Shown here: positions 27,264 to 36,151 of the stretch, piece after piece
Layout: the number at the start of each line of letters is the position of its first letter
How positions within the stretch are numbered: position 1 is the stretch's first letter
Source: Alistipes sp.
GTDB taxonomy: Bacteria > Bacteroidota > Bacteroidia > Bacteroidales > Rikenellaceae
NCBI GenBank assembly: GCA_017936685.1
Contig: JAGBFA010000009.1
Coordinates: 124,001-188,000 of the forward strand
Direction: 5' to 3'
DNA: 64,000 nt
Position numbers and translations under genes: made by a program
Notes under the pieces: generated by a model
What the model saw: the letters and a program-made list of their open reading frames with translations, nothing else
What the model was told of the DNA's origin: nothing
The model's database searches: none

Positions 27264-27788
27264 CTAAAAGAAATCCGAATAATCGTGAGACTTTGCGGCT
27301 TTCTTGGCAATATTCTCAAAGTTGTCGACATTGCTTACGCCATCGGCTACGGTGTTCTTCAAGATGTTACTCATGAAGAATGCCACCACCAAGCATAATA
27401 TGCCGATAACGGCCAATGAGTTCTTCTTGCCCTCTCTCTTGTCGCAGATGATGCCGTAGGCAAGCAGCGCGATAGAGACCAGAGGCAGATGCCACAAAAC
27501 GGCTGTGGTGTAGAGCCGGTTGAGGAACGTTCCGCTGTCGGATACCAATCCGATGAAGCAGAGCAGCAACAGTCCTGCCGCTATGATCGTACCAGCTACC
27601 GTCCAGCCATTGGCATTGATCTGTATGGGCTGCGGAGCGGGCTGGGCAGCTGCCGGCTGAACAGGCTGTGCGGGTTGCACGGGCTGTGCAGGCTGGGACT
27701 GAACTGCGGCAGGCGCGGGCGCACCGCACTGCGGACAGAACGAAGCATTGTCGGCAATGGGATTGCCGCATTCGTTACATGTCTTCAT
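27264..27788 (-). CDS. Zinc-ribbon membrane protein
   Basis: The 174-residue protein opens with a zinc ribbon (CNECGNPIADNASFCPQCG), continues with a Pro/Gln/Ala repeat linker (PVQPAQPVQPA) and then three hydrophobic segments at about 60-80, 92-110 and 122-140. It is probably a cytoplasmic zinc-ribbon head on a small membrane anchor. The four-helix gene lies nine bases upstream on the same strand, so both are likely made together. No function is known for such pairs. Confidence 0.75.
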   Translation of the reverse strand: MKTCNECGNPIADNASFCPQCGAPAPAAVQSQPAQPVQPAQPVQPAAAQPAPQPIQINANGWTVAGTIIAAGLLLLCFIGLVSDSGTFLNRLYTTAVLWHLPLVSIALLAYGIICDKREGKKNSLAVIGILCLVVAFFMSNILKNTVADGVSNVDNFENIAKKAAKSHDYSDFF

Positions 27789-27797
27789 GGTCGTAAA

Positions 27798-28352
27798 TTA
27801 TTTGAGTTTCTTGCCTGTTGCGAGCATGAACGTGCATGCGGCAGTTACCAAACCCGAAAGGAAGAAAAGAATAGCTCCGATGTGATTAACAACAGCCATG
27901 CCAGCAGCAATAGCCTCCTTCATATCGGCTGAGCTTTTAGTACTGGTCTCCGTATGACCAAATACCGAAGCCGTAACGGTGCAATCGGCAAGACTAAGCC
28001 AGCCGATCAGGCCCAAGATCACGCACAAAACGGCAGCCCAGAAAGCCAAAGCATACTGCTTATAAAGCACGCCAGCAAAGGCAACAGCAGCGAAGATAAA
28101 ACCTAAAATACCGTACCACAAAGTGATACCGAGATTTGAAGAAAGGCTTCCTGACGCACCAAAAACCGAGGCTAAGCCTGACGCAACGCTAGTCATACTG
28201 TATTTGCACCACGGCAGGAATACGAAGATAACGCCCAAAACGGCTGCGCACAATGCCACAAGAGCCACGGTGTTGTTCTTGTCGACAACGGGCTTGCGAT
28301 AGTCGATGCTCTTCAAAGCGTTGAAATCGGGAGTAAGCTGATTGAAATCCAT
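27798..28352 (-). CDS. Small four-helix integral membrane protein
   Basis: The 184-residue protein has hydrophobic segments at about 29-48, 78-97, 104-123 and 154-175. It begins with a soluble stretch containing KSIDYRKPVVDKNN. I do not recognise the family. Codon use is slightly more AT-rich than in the surrounding genes. It precedes the zinc-ribbon gene by nine bases. Confidence 0.75.
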   Translation of the reverse strand: MDFNQLTPDFNALKSIDYRKPVVDKNNTVALVALCAAVLGVIFVFLPWCKYSMTSVASGLASVFGASGSLSSNLGITLWYGILGFIFAAVAFAGVLYKQYALAFWAAVLCVILGLIGWLSLADCTVTASVFGHTETSTKSSADMKEAIAAGMAVVNHIGAILFFLSGLVTAACTFMLATGKKLK

Positions 28353-28549
28353 AACTTTAAAATTTTTATGATTAATAAATTAAAAGGATTATATCCGTTA
28401 AACACATAAATCGTAACCTCTCGCTCCGGTAACGGCCGCATGTCTTGTCTGCGTCCGCCAAATATTTGAGCGGTATACATATACAAAAATATGTAATTAT
28501 TCGTGACAATGCAAATTTTCGACCTTTTTTCTTCATTTTGTCTTCAATG

Positions 28550-28760
28550 ACAGGGCGGGGTGTCACTCCGAGGAGCAACGCAGTTGCGACGTGGGAGTCT
28601 CGCGGTCGGGAGAGTGTTTGCAGGACGGAGATTTGTCGACCAAAATAGAGATTCTCACGTCGTGCGTTCCGCACTCCTCAGAATGACAGGGCGAGAGATT
28701 TTATATTCCACAACCAGATTCTTCGCTGCACTTCGCTCCGCTCAGCTCAGAATGACAGAC
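28550..28760. repeat. TGTCATTCTGAGGAG-type hairpin repeats
   Basis: An inverted unit GTCACTCCGAGGAGC (28562-28605), a second unit GAGATTCTCACGTCG...CACTCCTCAGAATGACAG (28648-28690) and a TTCTTCGCTGCACTTCGC piece (28718-28740). No gene is supported between 28353 and 28985. Confidence 0.8.
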
Positions 28761-28789
28761 AGAGGAAATTGTCTCCTAAGCACCTCCAA

Positions 28790-28911
28790 CCCACTTTTTC
28801 GTCAAAAGCGGTATTATGCAACGCGCAACGAACATTGGGCGGACGGGCTGTACTTGACGTACTGCCCGTTCGAACAATGAAGCGAGCGGACGCAGAATGC
28901 CGCTTTTCACG
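28790..28911. repeat. Three-hairpin palindromic element, copy 5
   Basis: The ends are TTTTTCGTCAAAAGCGG and CCGCTTTTCACGAAAAA in the same orientation as copy 3. The central hairpin is GGACGGGC / GCCCGTTC around TGTACTTGACGTACT, extended by CATTG / CAATG. It lies between the membrane-protein gene and the GNAT-like gene. Confidence 0.85.
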
Positions 28912-28943
28912 AAAAAGAGACGGGAAAGAAAAAATAATTTTAT

Positions 28944-28951
28944 TATCTTTG
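28944..28951 (+). promoter_or_regulatory. -7 element of the GNAT-like gene
   Basis: TATCTTTG matches TAnnTTTG and lies 34 bases above the start codon. No TTTG at the usual distance. Confidence 0.5.
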
Positions 28952-28985
28952 TACAAAGCAAACGAATTTTTTACAGGAAATAATA

Positions 28986-30200
28986 ATGAGCAATCCGAAA
29001 TACTCTTTGAAGGAGGTGAAGCGTGATGACCGGAGAATGGTCAGAGCGTTTTTGGATCTCCCCAAAAAGATCTACAAGGGCAACCCCAACTGGGTGTGCC
29101 CGTTCGACGATTCGATAGAGGCGGTGTTCGACCCCTCGCGCAACAAGCTCTTCGCCGACGGCGAGGCCATACGCTGGGTGGCATACGATGAAAAGGGCGA
29201 AGCTGTGGGACGCATAGCGGCCTTCTACGACAAGGAGCACGCATACAGTTACGAGCAGCCCACGGGCGGCTGCGGCTTCTTCGAGTCGATAGACGATCAG
29301 CAGCTGGCCGACACGATGTTCGATGCGGCACGTGAGTGGCTCAAAGAGCGCGGCATGGAGGCCATGGACGGCCCGGTGAACTTCGGCTCGCGCGATGCGT
29401 GGTGGGGACTGCTGGTACAGGGCTACGAGTTCCAGCCGCTCTACGAGAACCCGTATAACCCGCCGTACTACAAGGCGTTGTTCGAGAACTACGGCTTTCA
29501 GAACTATTTCAATCAGAATACCTATATATGGAAGGTCTACGACGACTCGATAAACGACGTGGTGTACGACCGCGTCAAGCGTCTGATGTCGACCCCGGGC
29601 TACCGGTTCGCGCCGCTGGGCAAGGGCGATCTGCGCCAGGCCGGAGAGAATCTGCGCCTGATATATAACAAGGCATGGGCACTGTTCACTGGCGTGAAAC
29701 CCATGTCGAGCGAAGATGCGCAGTCGATGGTCAAGATGCTGCGGCCGATCATCGACCGCAATCTGATCTACTTCGCCTACTTCAACGACGAGCCGATCGC
29801 CTTCTTCGTCATGGTGCCCGATCTGAACCGCATCATAGGCAAGTTCAACGGCAAGTTGAACCTTATCAACAAACTGCGGCTGATGTGGGACTTGAAGGTG
29901 CGCCACAAGAGCGACCGCATATTCGCCATCATATTCGGCATCACGCCCGAGTTCCAGGGCAAGGGCATCGAGTCGGGCATGATAAAATATATGTTGGAGG
30001 ACTACATACGCACCGATAAGAACCTCTATCGAAGCATAGAGTTCGCATGGATAGGCGATTTCAATCCGGTGATGAACCGCATGGTCGAGCGTTATATATG
30101 TGCCAAGAAGCATAAGATGCACACCACGTACCGCTATCTGTTCGACCGCACCAAGGAGTTCACGCGGTGTCCGTCGCTGGCACTCAAACGCAATCGGTGA
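28986..30200 (+). CDS. GNAT-superfamily N-acetyltransferase-like protein
   Basis: The 404-residue protein belongs to a family common in Bacteroidetes with a GNAT-like fold; AIIFGITPEFQGKGIESGMIK near residue 325 matches the acetyl-CoA-binding motif (Q/RxxGxG/A). The N-terminal half (VRAFLDLPKKIYKGNPNWVCP) is specific to this family. The substrate is unknown. A 144-base gap separates it from gcvT, so they may have separate promoters. Confidence 0.75.
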   Translation: MSNPKYSLKEVKRDDRRMVRAFLDLPKKIYKGNPNWVCPFDDSIEAVFDPSRNKLFADGEAIRWVAYDEKGEAVGRIAAFYDKEHAYSYEQPTGGCGFFESIDDQQLADTMFDAAREWLKERGMEAMDGPVNFGSRDAWWGLLVQGYEFQPLYENPYNPPYYKALFENYGFQNYFNQNTYIWKVYDDSINDVVYDRVKRLMSTPGYRFAPLGKGDLRQAGENLRLIYNKAWALFTGVKPMSSEDAQSMVKMLRPIIDRNLIYFAYFNDEPIAFFVMVPDLNRIIGKFNGKLNLINKLRLMWDLKVRHKSDRIFAIIFGITPEFQGKGIESGMIKYMLEDYIRTDKNLYRSIEFAWIGDFNPVMNRMVERYICAKKHKMHTTYRYLFDRTKEFTRCPSLALKRNR

Positions 30201-30344
30201 CGGCAATGTTATGACTGGCCGCAGGGAGGCGGGGCAGGCCGGAGCGAACCATAGCGCGACAAACCATTGCAAGCCATGCACCATGTCGCAGCAACCTTGC
30301 AAAGAATTGATACAAATAACGAAAACCTTAAAACATAGAGATTT

Positions 30345-31448
30345 ATGAAAACAACGGCATTTACCAAGTATCATATAGAGAACGGTGCCAAAATGGCCGA
30401 ATTTGCAGGCTACAACATGCCCATCGAGTTCTCGGGCATCAACGACGAACACATGACCGTGCGCGAGAAGGTCGGCGTGTTCGATGTGAGCCACATGGGC
30501 GAAATATGGGTCAAGGGTCCTCGCGCCGAGGAGTTCTTGCAGCACATCACCACCAACAACGTGGCCAAGTTATTCGACGGCAAGGTGCAGTACTCGTGCA
30601 TGCCCAACGGCCGCGGCGGCATCGTCGATGACATTCTGGTCTATCGCTTCTCGGCCGAGAAGTATATGTTGTGCGTCAACGCCGCCAACGAGCAGAAGGA
30701 CTGGGAGCATATCTGCCGCGAGGGCGAGGCTTTCGACCTGCGTGCGGGCGAGGAGTTGGAGAACGCATCGGCACGCACGGCACAGCTGGCCGTGCAGGGT
30801 CCGCTGGCGTTGAAACTTGTGCAGCAGATGTGTGAGGAGCCGATCGAGGATATGGAGTACTACACCTTCAAGATCACCAAGGTGGCCGGCTGCGAGGTGA
30901 TACTCTCTACCACGGGCTACACCGGCTCGGGCGGCTGTGAGATATATATGTATAACGAGGACGCCGATCGCATCTGGGCCGAGCTGTGGCGCATAGGTCC
31001 GGCATTCGGCTTGAAGAACATCGGTCTGGGCGCACGCGACACGCTGCGCTTGGAAGTTGGCTTCTGCCTCTACGGCAACGATATAGACGACACCACATCG
31101 CCCATAGAGGCCGGTCTGGGCTGGATCACCAAGTTCGCCGAGGGCAAGCAGTTCATCGACCGCGAGCTGATGGAACGTCAGAAGAAGGAGGGTACGACAC
31201 GCAAGTTGGTCGGCTTCAAGCTCATCGACCGCGGCGTACCCCGTCACGGGTACGATCTGACCGACGGCAGCGGCCGCAAGATAGGTCACGTGACCTCGGG
31301 CACCATGTCGCCGATGTTGAAGGTAGGCATAGGCACGGGCTACGTGGAGTCGGCATACGCCGCCGCAGGCACGCAGATCGCCGTGGAGGTACGCGGCCGC
31401 CAGCTGCGCGCCGAGGTGGTGCCGGTGCCTTTCGTGAAGATAGGATAG
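30345..31448 (+). CDS. gcvT: Aminomethyltransferase, T-protein of the glycine cleavage system
   Basis: The 367-residue enzyme transfers the aminomethyl carbon of glycine to tetrahydrofolate. The N-terminus ([15 protein letters not shown], then [16 protein letters not shown]) and the folate-binding part ([12 protein letters not shown]) are characteristic of GcvT. Length is normal. The other glycine-cleavage genes are not in the window. No glycine riboswitch was recognised in the 144-base leader. Confidence 0.95.
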   Translation: MKTTAFTKYHIENGAKMAEFAGYNMPIEFSGINDEHMTVREKVGVFDVSHMGEIWVKGPRAEEFLQHITTNNVAKLFDGKVQYSCMPNGRGGIVDDILVYRFSAEKYMLCVNAANEQKDWEHICREGEAFDLRAGEELENASARTAQLAVQGPLALKLVQQMCEEPIEDMEYYTFKITKVAGCEVILSTTGYTGSGGCEIYMYNEDADRIWAELWRIGPAFGLKNIGLGARDTLRLEVGFCLYGNDIDDTTSPIEAGLGWITKFAEGKQFIDRELMERQKKEGTTRKLVGFKLIDRGVPRHGYDLTDGSGRKIGHVTSGTMSPMLKVGIGTGYVESAYAAAGTQIAVEVRGRQLRAEVVPVPFVKIG

Positions 31449-31535
31449 GTAACGATCGGTCACGGCAAAACGTGCGGATATAAAAATTCGTAAGAAAATT
31501 TTTGTATTTTTATTACGATTTATAATCTTTATTGC

Positions 31536-31543
31536 TATATTTG
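31536..31543 (+). promoter_or_regulatory. -7 element of gdhA
   Basis: TATATTTG matches TAnnTTTG, 42 bases above the start codon; the surrounding 31490-31560 is AT-rich. No TTTG at 19-21 bases. Confidence 0.5.
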
Positions 31544-31585
31544 TATAGGCAAACGAAAAACCTGAAACTAAAACTTTGATAAATT

Positions 31586-32926
31586 ATGAACGTTAAGAAT
31601 TTGATGGCTGAGCTCGAGCGCAAACACCCGGGCGAAAGCGAGTACTTGCAGGCTGTGCAGGAGGTATTGGAGTCGATCGAAGAGGTGTACAACCAGCACC
31701 CCGAGTTCGAGAAGGCCAAGATCGTGGAGCGTATCGTGGAGCCCGACCGCATCTTCACCTTCCGTGTGACGTGGGTCGACGACAAGGGCGAGGTACAGAC
31801 CAACCTCGGCTACCGCGTACAGTTCAACAGCGCGATAGGTCCCTACAAGGGCGGCTTGCGCTTCCACAAGGCTGTCAACCCCTCGATGTTGAAGTTCCTC
31901 GGCTTCGAGCAGACTTTCAAGAACGCGCTCACGACGCTGCCTATGGGCGGTGCCAAGGGCGGTTCGGACTTCGATCCGGTCGGCAAGTCGGACGCTGAGA
32001 TCATGCGTTTCTGCCAGGCCTTCATGACCGAGCTGTGGAACAACATCGGTGTCGACACCGACGTTCCGGCAGGCGACGTGGGCGTGGGCGGTCGCGAGAT
32101 CGGCTTCCTCAACGGCATGTATCAGAAGCTCGCACGCAAGTACCACACCGGCGTACTCACCGGCAAGGGTATGACGTGGGGCGGCTCGGTGCTTCGTCCC
32201 GAGGCAACCGGCTTCGGTGCTCTCTACTTCGTGCAGCACATGCTCGATAAGGCCGGCAAGTCGATCAAGGGTGCGACGGTAGCCATCTCGGGCTTCGGCA
32301 ACGTGGCTTGGGGCGCAGCTACCAAGGCTACCGAGCTTGGTGCCAAGGTTATCGCCATCTCGGGTCCCGACGGCGTGATCTACAACCCCAACGGCATGAC
32401 CGACGAGAAGATAGCATATATGTTGGAGCTTCGCGCTTCGAACCGCAACATTGTGGCTCCCTTTGCAGAGCGTTTCCCCGATGCAACGTTCACGCCCGGC
32501 AAGAAGGCTTGGTCGGTTAAGTGCGACATCGCTCTGCCCTGCGCATTCCAGAACGAGCTGAACGGCGACGATGCCAAGGAGCTGATCGCCAACGGCACAT
32601 GGTGCTGCGCCGAGGTTTCGAACATGGGTTGCACCCCCGAGGCTATCCACGCATTCCAGAGCGCAGGTATCCTGTTCGCTCCGGGCAAGGCCGTAAATGC
32701 CGGCGGTGTGGCCACTTCGGGCTTGGAGATGACTCAGAACTGCATGCACATCTCATGGTCGGGCAAAGAGGTCGACGAGAAGCTGCACTACATCATGCAG
32801 AGCATTCACGAGGCTTGCGTCAAGTACGGCACGCAGGAGGACGGTACGGTCAACTACGTCAAGGGTGCTAACATCGCAGGTTTCATGAAGGTGGCTACTG
32901 CCATGTTGGAGCAGGGTATCATCTAA
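31586..32926 (+). CDS. gdhA: Glutamate dehydrogenase (NADP-type, hexameric)
   Basis: The 446-residue enzyme interconverts glutamate and 2-oxoglutarate plus ammonia. PYKGGLRFHKAVN and MGGAKGGSDFDPVGKSD with the catalytic Lys in the glutamate-binding motif are visible, and the nucleotide-binding domain starts at GATVAISGFGNVAWGAA. Length (about 445) fits the small hexameric type, and DVPAGDVGVGGREIGF is typical of NADP-dependent enzymes. Codons are strongly biased to frequent ones, as expected for an abundant protein. Element copy 6 begins two bases after its stop. Confidence 0.97.
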   Translation: MNVKNLMAELERKHPGESEYLQAVQEVLESIEEVYNQHPEFEKAKIVERIVEPDRIFTFRVTWVDDKGEVQTNLGYRVQFNSAIGPYKGGLRFHKAVNPSMLKFLGFEQTFKNALTTLPMGGAKGGSDFDPVGKSDAEIMRFCQAFMTELWNNIGVDTDVPAGDVGVGGREIGFLNGMYQKLARKYHTGVLTGKGMTWGGSVLRPEATGFGALYFVQHMLDKAGKSIKGATVAISGFGNVAWGAATKATELGAKVIAISGPDGVIYNPNGMTDEKIAYMLELRASNRNIVAPFAERFPDATFTPGKKAWSVKCDIALPCAFQNELNGDDAKELIANGTWCCAEVSNMGCTPEAIHAFQSAGILFAPGKAVNAGGVATSGLEMTQNCMHISWSGKEVDEKLHYIMQSIHEACVKYGTQEDGTVNYVKGANIAGFMKVATAMLEQGII

Positions 32927-32928
32927 TC

Positions 32929-33051
32929 TTTTTCGTTAAAAGGCGTCATTTACTTCGCCTCGTTCGAATCCGCAAATGGGCAGTACGCCAAGTACAGCCC
33001 ATCTGCGGATTTTTCACGTGCGGCTTGTAACTAACACCTTTTGACGAAAAA
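32929..33051. repeat. Three-hairpin palindromic element, copy 6
   Basis: The ends are TTTTTCGTTAAAAGGCG and CACCTTTTGACGAAAAA. The central hairpin pairs ATCCGCAAATGGGC with GCCCATCTGCGGAT around AGTACGCCAAGTACA. The first T-run follows the gdhA stop codon, so the element may act as a transcription terminator here. Confidence 0.85.
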
Positions 33052-33072
33052 GTAGGAAGTGGTGCTTTGAAG

Positions 33073-33194
33073 GTTTTCCGTGAAAAGCGGCATTCTACTG
33101 CCGCGCGCTCAACTGCCCGAACAGGTAGTACGATGAGTACAACCTGTCCGGGCACTTTTCGTTTGCGTGGTATAATACCGCTTTTGACGAAAAA
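33073..33194. repeat. Three-hairpin palindromic element, copy 7
   Basis: The ends are TTTTCCGTGAAAAGCGGCA and ATACCGCTTTTGACGAAAAA. The central hairpin pairs TGCCCGAACAGG with CCTGTCCGGGCA around TAGTACGATGAGTACAA. It follows copy 6 in the same orientation after only 21 bases, which reproduce the tail seen after other copies. Confidence 0.85.
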
Positions 33195-33224
33195 TTAGGT
33201 TGTGGTGCTTTGAAGGCTATTTCC

Positions 33225-33690
33225 ACCGTTCTGTCATTCTGAACGGAATGTAGTGGAGTGAAGAATCCGGTTGGGGACGACAAGGCGGCCGTCCTGTCAT
33301 TCTGAGGAGCAGTCATAGACTGCGACGTGAGAATCTCTCTTTTTTGCAGACAAACTTCCGGTGCGACACATACGCTTCCGCCTGCGAGACACCCGCGTCG
33401 CAACTTCGTCGCTACTCGGAGTGACATGGTGGTCTTGCCTTCCCCAACCAGATGTTTCGCTTCGCTCAACATGACATTCGTTGTGTTCTGTCATTCTGAA
33501 TGTAGCAACGCGAAATGAAGAATCCGGTTGTGGACTATGTGCGAGGACAATATGTCCACTCTGTCATTCTGAGGAGCAGTCATAGACTGCGACGTGAGAA
33601 TCTCTTTTTTTGCAGACAAACTTCCGGTGCGACAAATACGCTTCCGACGGCGAGACTCCCGCGTCGCCTGCGGCTCCTCGGAGTGACAGA
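33225..33690. repeat. Intergenic array of TGTCATTCTGAGGAG-type hairpin repeats
   Basis: Direct units at 33294-33340 and 33560-33605 share the hairpin GCAGTCATAGACTGC and the text that follows them (TTTTTTGCAGACAAACTTCC). Inverted units follow at 33390-33425 and 33650-33690. A TCATTCTGAACGGAATG piece lies at 33234-33265. The stretch 33195-33780 contains no gene. Confidence 0.8.
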
Positions 33691-33780
33691 CAGACGGATA
33701 AGTTTTCCGCCGATTTTCCTCTGCCTCTGCCTAAGATCAAGGCTGATCCCATAGAGGTCAACATGTTGAGATACAGAGAT

Positions 33781-33814
33781 AAAAGAAAGACCGCAGAACG
33801 ATTGTCCTGCGGTC
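33781..33814 (-). terminator. Terminator of tRNA-Pro
   Basis: On the minus strand GACCGCAG and CTGCGGTC form a stem (33814-33789) followed by TTTCTTTT. It lies 10 bases past the tRNA 3' end. Confidence 0.8.
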
Positions 33815-33823
33815 TGCTCGTAG

Positions 33824-33898
33824 TCGGGATGACAAGATTCGAACTTGCGACAACACGCCCCCCAGACGTGTACTCTAACCGGGCTGAGCTACATCCCG
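33824..33898 (-). tRNA. tRNA-Pro (anticodon GGG)
   Basis: The 75-base RNA has acceptor arms CGGGATG / CATCCCG with discriminator A, a D-arm GCTC / GAGT, an anticodon arm CACGT / GCGTG with loop CTGGGGG giving anticodon GGG, and a T-arm GCAAG / CTTGT around TTCGAAT. The terminal CCA is not encoded. A TATCTTTG box (minus strand, 33921-33914) lies just upstream. Confidence 0.93.
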
Positions 33899-33977
33899 AG
33901 CTTTTTTGCGATGCAAAGATAAGAAAAATATATCAAACTGGTACGGTTTAGCGAACTTTTTTTGTAATTTTGTTGTG

Positions 33978-35120
33978 ATGAGAAATGCGATATATACTTT
34001 CGTGACGCTGTTAGTAATTTTGCTATCAGTGAGTTGCAACCATAAAAATAAGATCTCGACAGAGGATTTTTCAGTCGCTCTATATACTCCCCGCTATGCC
34101 TGCGGCTTTGAAATATGCGGCGACGAGCATGGAAATTCGCTGATCCGTGTCACTCGGCCGTGGCAGGGCGAAGGCGAGATGCCCGAGCAGACACTGCTGA
34201 TCCTGCGCGACGATGCGCAGCCGCCGACCGACTATGCGGGGCAGTGGATCTCGGGTGCGGCCGAGCGGGTCGTCTGCATGTCGACGAGCCATGTGGCGAT
34301 GCTCGCTGCCGCGGGTTGCACCGAGGCTATCGTGGGAGTCTCGGGCAAGCAGTACGTGTCCGATCCGCAGGTGGCCGCAAACGATGCTGTGGCCGATGTC
34401 GGCTATGATCCCAATATCGACTTCGAACGTCTGGTAACGCTGCGTCCCGACATAGTGCTGCTCTATGGCGTATCGGGCGAGAATACTTCGACCACGGCTA
34501 AACTGCGGGAGTTGAAGATCCCGTATCTGTATATAGGCGATTACGCCGAGCAGACTCCTCTGGGCAAGGCCGAGTGGTTGGTGGCCGTGGCCGAGATCGT
34601 CGGCCGAAGAGAGTCGGCCGAAGAGGTGTTCGACGGCATAGAGAGCTGTTACGCCGCCATACGCGACAACTGTGCGCGTTTTGCCGAGCGGCCGCGCGTG
34701 ATGCTCAACACGCCCTATCAGGAGGTGTGGTACATGCCCTCGGACGACAGTTACATGATACGGCTCATAGAAGATGCCGCAGGCGAATACATATATAAAG
34801 GTGTCAACCCCACGGGCGGCTCGAAGGCCATCGGTCTGGAAGAGGCCTACATGCTCGTGACCGATGCCGACGTGTGGCTCAATACGGGCATGTGCGCTAC
34901 GCTCGACGAGTTGCTGGCACTGACACCCAAGTTCGCCGCAACGCGTCTTGTGCGCGAGGGACGCATCTACAACAATAACCGCCGTCGCACGCCTGCCGGA
35001 GGCAGCGACTTCTGGGAGTCGGCCATAGTCAATCCCGATATCGTTCTGCGCGATCTTGCGGCCATCATACATGCCGATGCCGACGACGATTCGCTGTATT
35101 ACTATCAACGTTTGAAATAG
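33978..35120 (+). CDS. ABC importer substrate-binding lipoprotein (BtuF/FecB type)
   Basis: The 380-residue protein has a lipoprotein signal (LLSVSCNH) and two lobes of the periplasmic-binding-protein family used for iron-siderophore complexes, haem or cobalamin. VVCMSTSHVAMLAAAGCTE opens the first lobe and PDIVLLYGVSG closes it; IGLEEAYMLVTDADVW lies in the second lobe. The permease start is six bases past its stop. No TonB receptor is adjacent and no cobalamin riboswitch was recognised upstream, so the ligand is undecided. A TAATTTTG box (33965-33972) is too close to the ATG to be a normal promoter for it. Confidence 0.9.
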   Translation: MRNAIYTFVTLLVILLSVSCNHKNKISTEDFSVALYTPRYACGFEICGDEHGNSLIRVTRPWQGEGEMPEQTLLILRDDAQPPTDYAGQWISGAAERVVCMSTSHVAMLAAAGCTEAIVGVSGKQYVSDPQVAANDAVADVGYDPNIDFERLVTLRPDIVLLYGVSGENTSTTAKLRELKIPYLYIGDYAEQTPLGKAEWLVAVAEIVGRRESAEEVFDGIESCYAAIRDNCARFAERPRVMLNTPYQEVWYMPSDDSYMIRLIEDAAGEYIYKGVNPTGGSKAIGLEEAYMLVTDADVWLNTGMCATLDELLALTPKFAATRLVREGRIYNNNRRRTPAGGSDFWESAIVNPDIVLRDLAAIIHADADDDSLYYYQRLK

Positions 35121-35125
35121 TGAAG

Positions 35126-36151
35126 ATGTCAGGTTCGCGTACATACATACTCTTTGCCGTGCTGATTGCAGCTGCCGCGCTTCTTTTCGTCGGCGACCTG
35201 CTGATCGGAACCACTGCCATACCCCTCGGCGACGTGTGGGCGGCACTGACCGGCGGGGCCACGAGCGAGGAGTATGCCGTCATCGTGCGCGAGCTGCGTC
35301 TGCCGAAGGTCATCGTGGCCGCCGTAGCCGGTGTGGCTCTGTCGGCGAGCGGATTGCAGATGCAGACACTGTTCCGCAACCCGCTGGCCGGGCCTTATGT
35401 TCTGGGCGTTAGCTCGGGTGCTACGCTCGGCGTGGCTCTGTTCACCATAGGTGCGCCGATCATAGGATTGTCGGGCAATACTGCTGTCATGGCAATGGGC
35501 ACGACGGGCATGGCGTGGTTAGGCTCGGCAGCCATATTGCTGCTTGTGATGATGCTGTCGCGCCGCATACGAAACATCAACGTCATACTCATCATCGGCA
35601 TGATGCTCGGCTCGACCATCAGTGCCGTGGTTGGCATATTGCAATATGTCGGTACGGAGGAGTCGCTCAAAGCCTTCGTGGTGTGGACCATGGGTTCGCT
35701 TACGAATGTTACGGGCGAGCAGCTGACGTTGATAATCCCGATCGCAGCCGTCGGGACGCTGTTGTCGGTGGCCGTGATAAAACCGCTCAACATGCTGCTG
35801 TTGGGCGAGGGTTATGCTCGCACGATGGGACTCGACGTGGGACGCACGCGCACGCTCATATTCATCTCTACGACACTGCTGGCCGCCACCGTAACGGCCT
35901 TTTGCGGGCCGATAGGCTTCATCGGGCTGGCCATGCCGCATCTGGCGCGCATGACATTCCGCACCTCGGATCACCGCATACTGATGCCTGCCTCCATTCT
36001 GTGGGGCGTGGTGGCCATGCTGCTCTGCTGTGTGGTGTGCGATCTGGTGGCGCGCGGCGGCGTGATGCTGCCCGTCAACACCGTGACCTCGCTTTTAGGC
36101 ATACCCATAATCATCATAGTGGTAATGCGTAACCGAAACTCAGCCGCATGA
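35126..36151 (+). CDS. ABC importer permease, FecCD/BtuC family
   Basis: The 341-residue permease has about ten membrane segments. The family signature RLPKVIVAAVAGVALSASGL followed by QTLFRNPLAGPYVLGVSSGA is present, and GPIGFIGLAMPHLAR forms the coupling region that contacts the ATPase. ATG 35126 is preferred over GTG 35120, which overlaps the preceding stop codon. The stop overlaps the ATPase start by four bases (ATGA). Confidence 0.95.
   Translation: MSGSRTYILFAVLIAAAALLFVGDLLIGTTAIPLGDVWAALTGGATSEEYAVIVRELRLPKVIVAAVAGVALSASGLQMQTLFRNPLAGPYVLGVSSGATLGVALFTIGAPIIGLSGNTAVMAMGTTGMAWLGSAAILLLVMMLSRRIRNINVILIIGMMLGSTISAVVGILQYVGTEESLKAFVVWTMGSLTNVTGEQLTLIIPIAAVGTLLSVAVIKPLNMLLLGEGYARTMGLDVGRTRTLIFISTTLLAATVTAFCGPIGFIGLAMPHLARMTFRTSDHRILMPASILWGVVAMLLCCVVCDLVARGGVMLPVNTVTSLLGIPIIIIVVMRNRNSAA

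Noticed and set aside
30201-30344. Possible glycine riboswitch in front of gcvT
   Set aside because: No conserved glycine aptamer core was recognised; the region is short and without clear tandem structure.
28971-30545. Long open frame antisense to the GNAT-like gene and gcvT
   Set aside because: It covers two real genes and the gap between them; no protein features. High GC produces such frames.
33610-33951. Open frame across the tRNA-Pro region
   Set aside because: It runs through repeat DNA and the tRNA gene itself.
33899-33977. Possible cobalamin riboswitch before the ABC importer
   Set aside because: Too short (79 bases, shared with the tRNA promoter) and no B12-box-like sequence seen.
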